Source of the DNA: Zoogloea sp.
Lineage (GTDB): Bacteria; Pseudomonadota; Gammaproteobacteria; Burkholderiales; Rhodocyclaceae
NCBI GenBank assembly: GCA_016720685.1
Contig: JADKKC010000038.1
Location: 1 to 41,615, forward strand
Direction of reading: 5' to 3'
DNA: 41,615 nucleotides
Shown here: piece after piece, positions 26,963-34,029 of the stretch
How the letters are laid out: each line of letters begins with the position of its first letter
How positions within the stretch are numbered: the first letter of the stretch is position 1
Notes under the pieces: model-generated
The model's database searches: none
Seen by the model: only the letters and a program-made list of their open reading frames with translations
Told to the model about the DNA's origin: nothing
Made by a program: the position numbers and the translations under genes

Positions 26963-27150
26963 TAAAGATATTCCGGAACGCACCCGGACCGGGAAGGGCC
27001 GGGAAACTGGCGCGGGCTATGCTACACGAAGCATTTGATGGACGATGCAAACACGAAAAAGGCTGCAACACGCCCGCCTTTCCCTTCGTCACCAAACCCG
27101 GCAACAGGTTCCGCCTCCAGGCGTGTCGAAGGGCAGCGCCAGAGCCCTTG

Positions 27151-27252
27151 TGTGGGGGCGACTGAAGTCGCCCCCACAGAAAATCATCCGTGAATACCGA
27201 CTGCACGTTCAGACCGAGCGGTGGTAAGTGAATCAAAGGGCCGGGTTAATAA
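27151..27252. repeat. Dispersed palindrome-containing repeat, copy A
   Basis: About 100 bp starting with the palindrome GTGGGGG-CGACTGAAGTCG-CCCCCAC (27152-27177), then AGAAAATCATCCGTGAATAC, and ending AATCAAAGGGCCGGGTTAAT. The copy at 27550 differs at only a few positions, in the same orientation. Together with the tandem array between them it fills most of the 684-bp gap between mdtA and the next gene; I see no supported gene in the gap. Confidence 0.9.
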
Positions 27253-27345
27253 CAGGGGTCGTGATCTCAGTTATCGATCCGTCGAAGTGAGATCCATCCT
27301 TTGCGATGCAACATCGGCTGCCTCGGATGTCACATCTCGCACCGG

Positions 27346-27475
27346 CGTAGCGAGTATATCAGCGAGGCTGCGTAGCGAGTATTCGATGCGTCGTAGTGAC
27401 TATCAGAATCAGCGTAGCGACTATCAGATTATTCGTAGTGAATATCAAACTCTGCGTAGCGAGTCTTAGAGTCTG
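27346..27475. repeat. 21-bp tandem repeat array, about six units
   Basis: The 5-mer CGTAG begins units at 27346, 27371, 27392, 27413, 27434 and 27455; the last five are spaced exactly 21 bp. Units look like CGTAGYGANTATCAGANTNNN. Degenerate outliers appear on both sides (27281, ~27511). In one plus-strand frame each unit reads Arg-Ser-(Asp/Glu)-Tyr-Gln-x-x. Base composition is clearly lower in G+C than the surroundings. It is bracketed by two direct copies of the dispersed repeat. Confidence 0.88.
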
Positions 27476-27549
27476 AGTATTCATTACCAGCGCCCGATTA
27501 GTGACTATCACCATGTGTGTAGCGACATTCGTGGCGCGATGAAGGCGCA

Positions 27550-27643
27550 GGGGCGACTGAAGTCGCCCCCACAAAAAATCATCCGTGAATACCGACTGCA
27601 CGTTCAGACCGAGCGGTGGTAAGTGAATCAAAGGGCCGGGTTA
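27550..27643. repeat. Dispersed palindrome-containing repeat, copy B
   Basis: Near-identical to copy A in the same orientation: GGGCGACTGAAGTCGCCCCC, then AAAATCATCCGTGAATACCG, ending AATCAAAGGGCCGGGTTA. Its right edge touches the stop codon of the small gene at 27644, so it may supply that operon's 3' end and act as a transcript end or mRNA stabiliser. Confidence 0.9.
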
Positions 27644-27937
27644 TTAATCCGCGCCCACGCTGCCGGGCACCGCCGTGTACACGCCCGGCGCCCGGAGGCG
27701 AACCTGCATCACCACACCCGCACCGGGTTTGATTGCGTCCAGCTGCGCCCGGTCTTCGGGGCCGACCAGCACGGCGAGGGTGTCGCCGACGGCGGCCGGC
27801 ACCAGGCTGGGGAGATCGTCCACGGGCCCGCTGCCTTTCACCTGCACGCTGCAGCGCAGCCAGCCCGGACGCGCCGGGTCGGCGGTGCACTCAAGCAGGC
27901 GTGCTTTCAACCGGGTGGCGTTTTCGATGGCTTCCAC
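27644..27937 (-). CDS. 97-residue protein of unknown function, last gene of the M6/ATP-grasp operon
   Basis: A 97-residue acidic protein starting at GTG 27937. The start is supported by a strong AGGAGG eight bases upstream, lying inside the end of the ATP-grasp gene (47-bp overlap). The sequence is rich in Val, Leu and Gly, with alternating hydrophobic residues (GDTLAVLVGPEDRAQLDAIK, GVVMQVRLRAPGVYTAV), suggesting a small beta-rich fold such as a barrel. It has a single Cys pair (LECTADPARPGWLRC), no signal peptide and no membrane segment. I do not recognise a family. Its coupling to the ATP-grasp gene suggests a partner or substrate protein. Confidence 0.7.
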   Translation of the reverse strand: MEAIENATRLKARLLECTADPARPGWLRCSVQVKGSGPVDDLPSLVPAAVGDTLAVLVGPEDRAQLDAIKPGAGVVMQVRLRAPGVYTAVPGSVGAD

Positions 27938-28862
27938 GACGCGCTCCTCCTGAGAGATGGATCACCAGCGCCTCGGCCACGGCCTGGGCCGATTCGCGGT
28001 CGAAACAACTATACGCCGGCGAGGGATTCACTTCGAAGCACACAAACTCGCCATCCGGCCGGCGTTTGAGATCGATGCCGGCCAGCTCCAGCCCCATGCC
28101 GGCGGCAAGCAGCACACAGCGCCGGGCGATGTCGTCCGGCAGGCGGTCGGCGTGCATGTCGGCGGCCACGCCTTCTCGGCTGGCGTAGCGGTAATCGGTG
28201 GCCTCCGAATCCACGCGGGTGCAAAACACCTGCCCGCCCACCACGTGCACCCGGTAATTCACCCCCGGCACAAAAGCCTGGAACAAGGTCGGCAAGGCGC
28301 GCACGCGTTCAAGCGCTGCGTCCTGCGCCCCGCTGAGCGGGGTCACGATGGATCGGACGCCGCTGGCCGACTTGAAGATCACCCGCCGGTGCTTTTGGCG
28401 AAAGGCCCGCACGGCCGCCGGGTCATTGGTCACGATCGACTCCGGCGTGGCAAAGCCGGCCTTGCGGATCAGCTGCCCCTGCCAGGGCTTGGACGCATTG
28501 GACATGCCCGGCCCCATGCGGTTGGCCACCCGCAGCGGCGCCACCTCCAGCCAGGCGTTCAGCCCATCGACAAGATAGTGGTGATGCAGCACCCCCTGCG
28601 GATCGGTTGGTGCGCCCCGCAGCATGCTGGCCGGCACCACCCGGGTATAGGCGCCCCCGCAGCGGCTCAGGTCGAACTCGGTGGTGCCGTTCCACCAGCG
28701 CGCGACGAGCCGGCCACGGCTCACCCCCACTTCGATATTCTGGCCGTTCAGCTGGCGCTGGTCGATCACCCGGCAATCCACCCCCAGCCTTTCGGCGGCC
28801 TCGATGGCCATGGCCAGCGGCGATTCGCTGGCCACGCCGCACACCAGCACCGGGCCTTTCAT
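27891..28862 (-). CDS. ATP-grasp ligase, RimK/MvdD-like
   Basis: A 323-residue protein with the layout of RimK-like and graspetide ATP-grasp ligases. An N-terminal pre-ATP-grasp domain (1-115) leads to the linker NASKPWQGQLIRKAGFATPE and the ATP-binding Lys in RVIFKSASGVRS (Lys164). Next is QAFVPGVNYRVHVVGGQVFC (195-214), then D264 and the metal site FEVNPSPAY (Glu277, Asn279). All key residues look intact, so it should join a carboxylate to an amine or hydroxyl using ATP. The start ATG overlaps the previous stop (ATGA). The substrate is unknown; candidates are the tail of the co-encoded protease or the 97-residue protein. Confidence 0.87.
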   Translation of the reverse strand: MKGPVLVCGVASESPLAMAIEAAERLGVDCRVIDQRQLNGQNIEVGVSRGRLVARWWNGTTEFDLSRCGGAYTRVVPASMLRGAPTDPQGVLHHHYLVDGLNAWLEVAPLRVANRMGPGMSNASKPWQGQLIRKAGFATPESIVTNDPAAVRAFRQKHRRVIFKSASGVRSIVTPLSGAQDAALERVRALPTLFQAFVPGVNYRVHVVGGQVFCTRVDSEATDYRYASREGVAADMHADRLPDDIARRCVLLAAGMGLELAGIDLKRRPDGEFVCFEVNPSPAYSCFDRESAQAVAEALVIHLSGGARRGSHRKRHPVESTPA

Positions 28863-29680
28863 GATGTGCTCTCCCCGCTCGCCAGCACCAGGGACGCCAG
28901 CCAGTCGGCACAGCGCCCGGCCACCGCCGCATCGTCGAGCGGCGGACGCGTTTCCACTTCAACCAGGCGCAGCCCGCCCTTGTTCCGGGTGTTGGCCGGC
29001 ACAAAACCCAAGGCTGCATGGTGCAGGCCGAGCGCCCGCACAAAGGCCCGGCAGCCCACCGCCAGACTTTCATCGACCCCGGCGCCGCAATCGTCGCCAA
29101 AAACCCAAACCCAGCCAAGCGCCGCGCCGCCCAGCGGGCTTCGATACCAGCCCGCCACATCGCTGCCCCGCGGCCAGGCGCTGCCGCCCACCCGGTCGAG
29201 GCCCGCACACGCGCCGCCGCGCACCGTCGACGCCACCACAAAATCGCCCACCGCCAGCCCGCATTGCAGTGCCACCGCGTGCCAGCCGAGGGGATGCAGC
29301 GCCGGCGCCCAGGTGTTTTCGCCCCCTACCGGGTTGACCACCGGCGCGCCCAGGCTGTTGAGCCAGCTGGCCAGAAGCGCAGAAAACTCGGCCACGGCGT
29401 AATCCCGGTCGACCGCCGGGGCTTGGGCAAACTGGGGCAGATCGGGCCCATCCAGGCGGTTGAGCACCACGCCGATGGCGGCATCGTCGAGCACACGCCC
29501 GTCCGGCAACACCACGGTGGTGCCGGACGCGTCGTCCGGCGCGTGAAACCAGCGCGCCAGGGCCAGGTCTGCCGCGCTGGCCGCAACAACCGGGCAGCCC
29601 CGCCGCGCAAGCTCGCGCCCGACGACTTCACTTGAAAGGTCGTCGGGCGCCGCGAGGATCAGGGCCACGCGCCCATTCAT
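28859..29680 (-). CDS. ATP-grasp-like partner protein, probably degenerate
   Basis: A 273-residue protein. The N-terminal half resembles the pre-ATP-grasp domain of peptide-modifying ATP-grasp enzymes (VVLNRLDGPDLPQF, RDYAVAEFSALLASWLNSLG, APVVNPVGGENTWAPALHPL). The C-terminal half keeps a shortened core ending LVEVETRPPLDD, where the usual Glu-x-Asn metal motif is Glu-x-Glu. I find no clear ATP-binding Lys motif, and the protein is ~50 residues shorter than its neighbour. It may be a substrate-binding or structural partner of the intact ligase. It starts 18 bp after the protease stop and overlaps the next gene by four bases. Family assignment is moderate. Confidence 0.65.
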   Translation of the reverse strand: MNGRVALILAAPDDLSSEVVGRELARRGCPVVAASAADLALARWFHAPDDASGTTVVLPDGRVLDDAAIGVVLNRLDGPDLPQFAQAPAVDRDYAVAEFSALLASWLNSLGAPVVNPVGGENTWAPALHPLGWHAVALQCGLAVGDFVVASTVRGGACAGLDRVGGSAWPRGSDVAGWYRSPLGGAALGWVWVFGDDCGAGVDESLAVGCRAFVRALGLHHAALGFVPANTRNKGGLRLVEVETRPPLDDAAVAGRCADWLASLVLASGESTS

Positions 29681-29698
29681 CGTCAGGGCTCGCCGGGA

Positions 29699-31570
29699 TC
29701 AGCCGGCAGGCCGGTCGAGCAGGCGCTTGCTCGACCCGGAAGCCGGATCGGCCTCGTCGTCGTCGCCCTCGTCGGAATACGCGCTCCCGGAAAGATCGGG
29801 ACGCAGATCCCGCGAGATGAAGGGCTGCGCAGCCTGATTACCCAGCAGCAGCGCCTCGATGTGGGCGATGCGTGCCTCGAGCACCCCGAACTCCTCGGTC
29901 CGCAGGCCGCCACCCGGCTTGTCGGCGAGCTTGCCCTCGACAAATTTCTCGGTCTGGCCCTTGTCGAGCCCTACCGATTTGTCGGTGATGGGCTTTTCGA
30001 TCCGCTTTTCAACCTGTTTGTCGACCTGCTTCTCGATGCGTTTCTCGATCTTCTTTTCGACCAGCTTTTCGCTGCTTACGGCCTTCTCGCTGGCCACGGT
30101 CTTGTCATTGACCAAGGCCTTTTCGGCCGCCTGCTCCTTCTTGATCTTGGTCACCGTGCACTTCACCCGCAGGTTGGCGCTGATCACCGGCCCGGAAGGC
30201 CCGATGCCGGTTACCGCCACGCAGGTGTTGGCGCCCGAATACGACTGGGAATTGGGCGTGGACGTGTTGTTGAAGGTGGTGTTGCCGCTGCTGCCCGGGT
30301 AAGGGTCGCCGCCATCGCCGCGGTTGTGGTCGAGTTCCAAGTCGCGCTTGCCGTCGGCCTGCATCAGCGCCACCTTGTAATGGGCCTCGTTGGTGTTGCC
30401 GGCCACGCTGTCGTCGATGTGCCAGATCAGCAGCCCGCCGGCCGGCAGTGACGTGTCGAAGCCGGTTTTCTGGCGGTTCTCGACGAGGAAGTATTCGCTG
30501 CTCGCCGCGCCGCTCTTCCAGAGCCGATAAATCTTGCCCGAATCCTTCACGTCGGCAATGTTCTTCGCGCCGTTGGTGGTCACGTTGGTCACCGTGGCCC
30601 AGCCCTGGTTGGCCTTGCACCAGGCCGACGGGTGCACCGGCGTGTTGCCGCCGCCGCCCCAGCTGCCGCCCGCCATCAGGCACCAGTTGCCGATGCCTTC
30701 CGAGGTGTAGTCGGTGTCGTACAGGTCGGGGAAGCCGAACAGCAGGTGGCCCAGTTCGTGGCAGCACACGCCGATCTTCGAATCCTCCGGCACCGTGAGG
30801 TAAGCGTAGATCTTGGTGCCATCCACGTTCATCGCGCCGCCGTCCACCGTCCATTTGTGCGACCAGATGTCGCCCGGGCTGCCGGTCACCTCGGCGCCCG
30901 CCCCCGCATGCACCACGATGAAGGCATCCACGTAGCCGTTGCCGTCGTTGTCGTAGAGCCCGAAGTTCACGCTGGCGTTGGAGGCCAGCACCGCATCCCG
31001 CGCCATGGTGCGCGCATTGGGCAGCGCCGCGCCGGTGCCCGATGCGCCGTGGGCGTACTGGGCCAGCGTCTTGGGCATACGGAAGGGGCCGACCACCTGA
31101 CCCTGGATATTCACCAGGCCGCGGGTCACGTCGGTGAAATATTCACGCACGCTCTTGGTGGGAATCACGCCGGTCGAGAAGAACAGCTGCTCGAAGTGGG
31201 CCGCCGTCTGCGTCATCGGCTTGTCGGAGAAATCCACCAGCACCACGATCACCCGCACCACGCCCCTGAGCGGCGCCCGCTCGGCCGCCGCGCCGCGGAT
31301 CATGCTGGGCGAGGCACCCAGCGGGTAATCCTCCGGCGGAAAGATCATGCCGTCGTTGAAGCCATCATGCCGCGGCTCGGAGGCGCGAATCTGGAACGAG
31401 GCCATGAACTCCTTGGCCTTGCCGCGCATCGTCGTCAGCTCCTTCTTCAGCTGGTCCGCCAGCTCGGGGCACGGCGCCACCATGCAGCGCTCCCCGTCCT
31501 CGCTCACCCGCGCTTCGCGGTAGATGTGCTGCATGTCCCGCGCCAGGGACAGATAACGGTATGTGGTCAT
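29699..31570 (-). CDS. M6-family metalloprotease domain protein with Lys/Glu-rich tail
   Basis: A 623-residue protein from ATG 31570 (AAGGAGG eight bases upstream). There is no signal peptide, unusual for the M6 (immune inhibitor A) family. The protease domain spans ~100-470: VRVIVVLVDFSDKPMT, SVREYFTDVTRGLVNIQG, the zinc motif HELGHLLFGFPDLYD (His271, Glu272, His275, Asp282) and GNWCLMAGGSWGG. Residues ~475-550 form a highly charged coil with repeats such as EKKIEKRIEKQVDKQVEKRI. A short amphipathic helix (~558-577) follows, then QPFISRDLRPDL (582-593), an acidic stretch (SDEGDDDEAD) and a basic end. It heads an operon with two ATP-grasp-like genes, which suggests that the tail is modified or that the protease matures a product. 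Confidence 0.87.
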   Translation of the reverse strand: MTTYRYLSLARDMQHIYREARVSEDGERCMVAPCPELADQLKKELTTMRGKAKEFMASFQIRASEPRHDGFNDGMIFPPEDYPLGASPSMIRGAAAERAPLRGVVRVIVVLVDFSDKPMTQTAAHFEQLFFSTGVIPTKSVREYFTDVTRGLVNIQGQVVGPFRMPKTLAQYAHGASGTGAALPNARTMARDAVLASNASVNFGLYDNDGNGYVDAFIVVHAGAGAEVTGSPGDIWSHKWTVDGGAMNVDGTKIYAYLTVPEDSKIGVCCHELGHLLFGFPDLYDTDYTSEGIGNWCLMAGGSWGGGGNTPVHPSAWCKANQGWATVTNVTTNGAKNIADVKDSGKIYRLWKSGAASSEYFLVENRQKTGFDTSLPAGGLLIWHIDDSVAGNTNEAHYKVALMQADGKRDLELDHNRGDGGDPYPGSSGNTTFNNTSTPNSQSYSGANTCVAVTGIGPSGPVISANLRVKCTVTKIKKEQAAEKALVNDKTVASEKAVSSEKLVEKKIEKRIEKQVDKQVEKRIEKPITDKSVGLDKGQTEKFVEGKLADKPGGGLRTEEFGVLEARIAHIEALLLGNQAAQPFISRDLRPDLSGSAYSDEGDDDEADPASGSSKRLLDRPAG

Positions 31571-31933
31571 GACATCGCCCTCCTTCATTGGCCGCCAGCC
31601 ATCCCGGGGCAGGCAACCATTCATTGATCGGATCGACACGGAAACGCAGCGCTAACCCGGAATGGGCAAGCCGAGAAAAACCTGAGGATTCAGGGCAGTC
31701 CGCTCAAAGTCGCCCCCGTAACATGAGGGTAGGTTACGACCCGTGCCCAGGCAAGGAATGCTTTTCGGGTTGAAATATCCGACATGGAAACGACCCCAAA
31801 GCCAGCCCGCCCGGCTTGCAGACGAGTCCGGCCCGTCTAATATTTGAAGGGACCGACCTTTCCAGCACCCCGGCCCCCCCGCAGGTCGTGGCAGGGTGTA
31901 TCGGCAATGGCCTGCATTCTTGCGGAGACAATC
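31571..31933. other. Divergent intergenic region
   Basis: 363 bp between the M6 protease gene (leftward) and a tiny plus-strand gene. It must hold the promoters for both directions. I see no convincing sigma70 or sigma54 site, terminator or repeat in it. Confidence 0.4.
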
Positions 31934-32053
31934 ATGAAATCGACTCGGCGTTTTCTGATGACCTGCGCCAGCCTGCTCTTGGCCGGCAGCATGTGGACCC
32001 TGCCCGAGCCGCGCCTGCGCCGCTGCGACCGCCTGCCGCCCGCCGGCAAATAG
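31934..32053 (+). CDS. 39-residue exported or membrane-associated small protein
   Basis: A short frame from ATG 31934 with GGAG upstream. The N-terminus looks like a signal sequence (MKSTRRFLMTCASLLLAGSM), followed by only ~19 residues rich in Arg, Pro and Cys. Codon use resembles the neighbours. No family is recognisable. It could be a small-protein gene or a truncated exported protein. Confidence 0.4.
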   Translation: MKSTRRFLMTCASLLLAGSMWTLPEPRLRRCDRLPPAGK

Positions 32054-32130
32054 GGAGCTCGACTGCGGCGGGCTTGATCGTGTAGCTTGCGGCAGGCCGC
32101 GCTTGCGCCAATCTTCCGCCCCGACCTGCC

Positions 32131-32889
32131 GTGCCCCATCAAAGACCGCCCTACGCCTCCGCCATCCCGCACACCGTTTTCGATCACGCCCGCGCGGCCT
32201 TCAGTGCCGCCGGGCACACCCTCGAAAACGTCCGTCGCGACTTTCCCGAGTGGCATCTCGGCCGTCCGCGCTATGCCCTGTGGGCGGTGGACGTGGATCT
32301 GCCGCCGGTACGCGCCGCCGCCTCTGCCGCCCAAACCCACCTCAACGGCCTGCTGCTGGCCGGCTACCAGCGCCAGCCCCACATCACCCTCGGGCTGTGC
32401 GGTTTTCCGACGCCCGCCCCCCGCCTGCCCGATGACTTCGGCCCGACGGCCCTCGCCACCCACCTCGACGCCCTGCAGGCGCTGGCGCCGGAGCCCTTCG
32501 ACGTGCACATCGCGCAGCTGGCCAGCTTTACGTCCGCGCCCTTTCTGGCGGTGCGCGACGCCCAGGGCGGCATCGGGCGGCTGCGCCAGGCGCTCGCCGG
32601 CGACAGCGCCGAAGGCAGCGGCCCCTACACGCCGCACGTAACCGTCGGGCTCTACGCCGGCGGCTGGCCCGTCGCCGACGTGCTCGCCCGCCTCGACGCC
32701 TTCCAGGCCGGCCCGCCGCTGTGCTGCCGCATCGAGCGCATCAGCCTGATGAGCTACGCGGCGCCGGAGATCGGCGGCAGGCTGACCACCCTGGCCGAGT
32801 TCACCCTCGCCGACGGGCGCCTGCACTGGCACGCGGCGGGCGCCTCATCCTTTCAGCACACCGATGCCGATGCCCACTGCCCGCCCTAA
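32131..32889 (+). CDS. 2H phosphoesterase / 2'-5' RNA ligase-like protein
   Basis: A 252-residue protein with the two H-x-T motifs of the 2H superfamily: HITLGL (His84) and HVTVGL (His169), about 85 residues apart, each in a predicted beta strand. Members hydrolyse or ligate 2'-5' or cyclic phosphodiesters of RNA and nucleotides. GTG 32131 is the only reasonable start; its ribosome site is weak. It overlaps the next gene by 26 bp, so they are probably co-expressed. The exact substrate is unknown. Confidence 0.75.
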   Translation: MPHQRPPYASAIPHTVFDHARAAFSAAGHTLENVRRDFPEWHLGRPRYALWAVDVDLPPVRAAASAAQTHLNGLLLAGYQRQPHITLGLCGFPTPAPRLPDDFGPTALATHLDALQALAPEPFDVHIAQLASFTSAPFLAVRDAQGGIGRLRQALAGDSAEGSGPYTPHVTVGLYAGGWPVADVLARLDAFQAGPPLCCRIERISLMSYAAPEIGGRLTTLAEFTLADGRLHWHAAGASSFQHTDADAHCPP

Positions 32890-33544
32890 CCTGCTGATCC
32901 GGCAACTTCACGCCCGGCCCCGGCTGATCCTCGCCATCGCCCTGGGTGTGCTGGTGCACCAGTGGCTGCCGGCTTCGCTGAGCGAACGCGAAACCACCCG
33001 CCTGCTCGTCGCCTGGAACGCCGGCATCAGCCTTTACCTGATTCTCGCGGTGGCCATGATCCGGCGCTCGACCACCGAGCACATGCGCCAGCGCGCCCAC
33101 ATCGAAGATGAAGGGCGCTTCGTGGTGCTGGCCGGCGTGATCCTCGCCACCTCGGCCTGCGTGGCAGCAATCTTCCTTGAACTGGCCGGCATCCGGGATC
33201 TGGCGATGCCGCTCAAAACCGGGCGCATCGGGCTGGCTGCGCTCACCATCGTCAGCGCGTGGGCCTTTGTGCACCTGATGTTCGCGCTGCACTACGCCCA
33301 CGATTTTTACCAGGACAAAAGCCGCGGCGGAAACGGCGGGCTGCAGTTTCCCGGCGAACACGAACCGGACTACGGCGATTTTCTCTACTTCGCAGCGGTC
33401 ATCGGCACCTCGGGGCAAACCGCCGACGTGGCCTTCGCCTCGCGCCCGATGCGGCGGCTCGGCCTGCTGCACTGCCTGCTGGCCTACGCCTTCAACACCA
33501 CGCTGCTGGCCCTCACCATCAACATCGCGGCCGGGCTGCTGTAA
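32864..33544 (+). CDS. DUF1345 family membrane protein
   Basis: A 226-residue integral membrane protein with about five hydrophobic segments. Family motifs of DUF1345: ALHYAHDFYQDKSRGG, LQFPGEHEPDYGDFLYFAAV and IGTSGQTADVAFASRPMRRL. Function is unknown. The ATG lies within the end of the 2H phosphoesterase gene (26-bp overlap), indicating translational coupling. Confidence 0.9.
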   Translation: MPMPTARPNLLIRQLHARPRLILAIALGVLVHQWLPASLSERETTRLLVAWNAGISLYLILAVAMIRRSTTEHMRQRAHIEDEGRFVVLAGVILATSACVAAIFLELAGIRDLAMPLKTGRIGLAALTIVSAWAFVHLMFALHYAHDFYQDKSRGGNGGLQFPGEHEPDYGDFLYFAAVIGTSGQTADVAFASRPMRRLGLLHCLLAYAFNTTLLALTINIAAGLL

Positions 33545-33626
33545 AACCGGCGCCGCCGCGTAAGAAACGGCGCACGGGTGCGTCTAAAGGGCATTCACCC
33601 TCACCCTTTATCCCCCGGAGCCTGCC

Positions 33627-34019
33627 ATGTCTGCCCTGCCCCGCTTTGCCGCCGCCCTTGCCACCACCCTCGCCTGCCTGCTGCCGCTGGCGGCCCAGGC
33701 CCTCGAGATCCAGCCCTACAGCGCCGCCGCCCTCGACAGCGCGCAAAAAGCCGACCAGCCGGTGGCCCTGCACTTTCACGCCAACTGGTGCCCCACCTGC
33801 CGCGCGCAGGAAAAAGTCTTCAACGGCTTCAAGCCCGACGCAACGCTCGCCCTGGCGCTGCTGGTTGTGGACTACGACGCCGAGCGCGCCCTCAAGCAAA
33901 AGCTCGGCGTACGCACCCAGTCCACCCTGATCGTCTATCGCGGCAAGCGCGAAACCGCCCGCCTCGCTGGCGAAACCGATCCCGCCAGGCTCAAGGCCGC
34001 GCTGCAGTCGGCGCTCTGA
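33627..34019 (+). CDS. Periplasmic thioredoxin-fold protein
   Basis: A 130-residue protein with signal peptide 1-25 (ends LPLAAQA) and a compact thioredoxin fold. The active site is FHANWCPTCRAQEKVF with Cys55 and Cys58 (CPTC). LGVRTQSTLIVYRG holds a Thr or Ser in place of the usual cis-Pro context. It lies 10 bp before a CcdA-like gene, so the likely job is carrying reducing power from the inner-membrane CcdA to periplasmic proteins. The short length and CPTC site suit a reductase rather than a DsbA-type oxidase. Confidence 0.88.
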   Translation: MSALPRFAAALATTLACLLPLAAQALEIQPYSAAALDSAQKADQPVALHFHANWCPTCRAQEKVFNGFKPDATLALALLVVDYDAERALKQKLGVRTQSTLIVYRGKRETARLAGETDPARLKAALQSAL

Positions 34020-34029
34020 GAGATCCGCC

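Noticed and set aside
27346..27475. CRISPR array
   Set aside because: The 21-bp units are contiguous, with no constant repeat and unique spacers of 25-40 bp, and there are no cas genes.
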